A stretch of DNA of 64,000 nt, taken from assembly GCF_016741935.1 (NCBI RefSeq), contig NZ_JAERRG010000006.1, forward strand, positions 310,001-374,000, given 5' to 3'. Below, piece by piece: positions 62,786-64,000 of the stretch. The stretch comes from Streptomyces endocoffeicus (GTDB lineage: Bacteria; Actinomycetota; Actinomycetes; Streptomycetales; Streptomycetaceae). The first letter of the stretch is position 1, and every line of letters starts with the position of its first letter. Under the pieces are notes generated by a model. The model was not told the origin of the DNA and did not search any database. It saw only the letters and a program-made list of their open reading frames with translations. The position numbers and the translations under genes were made by a program.

Positions 62786-63985
62786 ATGAGCACCGCGCAG
62801 CGCGTGAACCGCATCAAGCCCTCACCGAGCACGGCGGCCGCCCAGCGGGTCCGCGAGCTGAAGGCCCAGGGCCTGGACATCCTCGACCTCACCGTGGGCG
62901 AGCCCGACTTCGACACCCCCGCCCATGTGAAGGACGCCGCGATCGAGGCCATGCGGCAGGGCGCCACCAAATACACCCCCGTCAACGGCACCCCGCGACT
63001 GCGGGCCGCCATCGCGGACCGGCTCCGGCTGCGCCACGGACTGGACTGCCCCGGAGACCGGATCGTGGTCGGCGGCGGCGGGAAGCAGGTCATCTTCCTC
63101 GCCCTGATGGCCACCCTGGACGCGGGCGACGAGGTCGTCATCCCCGCCCCGTACTGGGTGTCCTACCCGGACATGGTGCTTGCCAACGACGGCACACCGG
63201 TCATCGTGGACTGTCCGGAGGCGGATGGATTCAAGCTGACCCCGGAGCGGCTCGCCCGAGCCCTCACCGACCGCACCCGCTGGGTCGTCCTCAACTCCCC
63301 GAGCAATCCGACCGGCGCCGTCTACACCGCCGGGGAACTGAGCGCGCTCGCCGAGGTACTGCTCGACCACCCCCATGTCCAGGTGCTCACCGACGAGATC
63401 TACGACGAGATCTGGTACGAACCGGGCCGCGTCCCCAGCATGGCGGGCGTCGAACCGCGCCTGACCGACCGGGTCTTCCTCACCAACGGCGTCTCCAAGA
63501 CCTACGCGATGACCGGCTGGCGGATCGGATACGGCGCGGGCAACGCCGAACTCGTCGGCGCCATCAACACCCTGCAGTCCCAGATCTCCTCATGCCCCTC
63601 GTCCATCAGCCAGGCCGCCGCCACCGCCGCGCTCACCGGCGACCAGAGCTTCGTCCGCGACCGCGTGTCCGTCTACCGCGGGCGCCGCGACGACGTGGTC
63701 AAACGGATCAATGACACCCCCGGTCTCTCCTGCACCCCGCCCAGCGGTGGCTTCTACGCCTTCGTCAACTGCGCCGGAGTCATCGGCAGGCGCACCCCGT
63801 CCGGCGACGAGATCCGCACCGACGAGGACTTCGCCGCCCATCTGCTGGAGTCACGGCGGGTGGCGGTGATCCACGGCGCCGCGTACGGCTCACCGGGGTA
63901 CTTCCGGGTCTCCTTCGCGACCTCCCACGACATCCTCACCGCGGCCTGCGAGGGCATCGCCCGCGTTTGTGCGGACCTTTCCTGA
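62786..63985 (+). CDS. Class I/II PLP aminotransferase (aspartate aminotransferase Ib-like)
   Basis: A 399-residue fold-type I aminotransferase. LDLTVGEPDFDTPAHV and KYTPVNGTPRLR are the family's N-terminal marks. NSPSNPTGAVY and DEIYDEIWYE hold PLP-binding asparagine, aspartate and tyrosine, and the Schiff-base lysine is K238 in GVSKTYAMTGWRIGY. The substrate-carboxylate arginine is in GYFRVSFATS. These features match bacterial aspartate/tyrosine/aromatic aminotransferases. In this operon it probably handles the amino acid released by the 5-oxoprolinase-like complex. An AAGGAG ribosome site at 63992-63997 announces a further gene just outside the window. Confidence 0.9.
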   Translation: MSTAQRVNRIKPSPSTAAAQRVRELKAQGLDILDLTVGEPDFDTPAHVKDAAIEAMRQGATKYTPVNGTPRLRAAIADRLRLRHGLDCPGDRIVVGGGGKQVIFLALMATLDAGDEVVIPAPYWVSYPDMVLANDGTPVIVDCPEADGFKLTPERLARALTDRTRWVVLNSPSNPTGAVYTAGELSALAEVLLDHPHVQVLTDEIYDEIWYEPGRVPSMAGVEPRLTDRVFLTNGVSKTYAMTGWRIGYGAGNAELVGAINTLQSQISSCPSSISQAAATAALTGDQSFVRDRVSVYRGRRDDVVKRINDTPGLSCTPPSGGFYAFVNCAGVIGRRTPSGDEIRTDEDFAAHLLESRRVAVIHGAAYGSPGYFRVSFATSHDILTAACEGIARVCADLS

Positions 63986-64000
63986 ACACCTGAAGGAGCC

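Noticed and set aside
1..64000. tRNA genes, CRISPR arrays, insertion sequences, phage attachment sites
   Set aside because: No clover-leaf sequence, regularly spaced palindromic repeats, transposase motifs or integrase genes were seen on either strand.

Overview
The window looks like chromosomal DNA of a Streptomyces or a close relative. It is very GC-rich with strong third-position bias, starts are often GTG or TTG, and many junctions are 4-base ATGA/GTGA overlaps. The gene families fit this: mycothiol-dependent maleylpyruvate isomerases, a SigB/F-type sigma factor, P450 with 3Fe-4S ferredoxin, DUF6480 and many TetR regulators. I see no rRNA, tRNA, CRISPR array, transposase or prophage. The content is accessory metabolism, transport and regulation.

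Layout. 0-6.4 kb: a partial mycothiol enzyme, a dienelactone hydrolase, and an ABC importer operon that encloses a benzoylformate-decarboxylase-like ThDP enzyme. 6.4-9.1 kb: a secreted beta-helix protein. 9.2-9.65 kb: two abutting gene remnants (IclR and an FAD amine oxidase). 9.7-11.9 kb: TetR-ferredoxin-P450, with the first codons of a lost ferredoxin reductase in between. 12-16.4 kb: Tat-exported phospholipase C, sigma factor, CapA-like protein. 16.5-20.2 kb: flippase-like protein and two polyprenol-sugar glycosyltransferases. 20.2-21.7 kb: intact ferredoxin/reductase pair. 22-27.5 kb: FUSC transporter, AdaA-AlkA repair protein, HPF1-like protein, VOC protein. 27.8-28.8 kb: folD behind a ZTP riboswitch. 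29-33.5 kb: LysR, diaminopropionate ammonia-lyase-like enzyme, carbamoylase, DJ-1/PfpI protein. 33.6-44.5 kb: secreted nuclease, RNase H, oxidoreductases, TetR, a squalene/phytoene-synthase-like enzyme, a coiled-coil/winged-helix protein, a nucleotidyltransferase and an MFS pump. 44.5-48.3 kb: PaoABC-like molybdo-flavo-FeS dehydrogenase. 48.6-52.9 kb: DUF6480 protein, MFS pump and TetR around a strong 37-bp operator, acyl-CoA dehydrogenase, membrane protein. 53-56.8 kb: a LacI-controlled isomerase/dehydrogenase operon. 56.8-64 kb: LysR and a divergent operon with 5-oxoprolinase-like subunits A, B and C, an MHS transporter, an SDR and a class I aminotransferase.

Two patterns stand out. First, several loci carry internal deletions or remnants: IclR/amine oxidase, ferredoxin reductase, the Gfo/Idh dehydrogenase and one isomerase. 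Second, short GC-rich tandem repeats sit at three convergent gene junctions, two of them including a stop codon. The best candidates for undescribed biology are the decarboxylase-containing importer operon and the altered 5-oxoprolinase-like operon. The ZTP-controlled alternative folD and the bacterial HPF1-like protein are also worth following. All functional statements come from reading motifs and layout; no database search was run.
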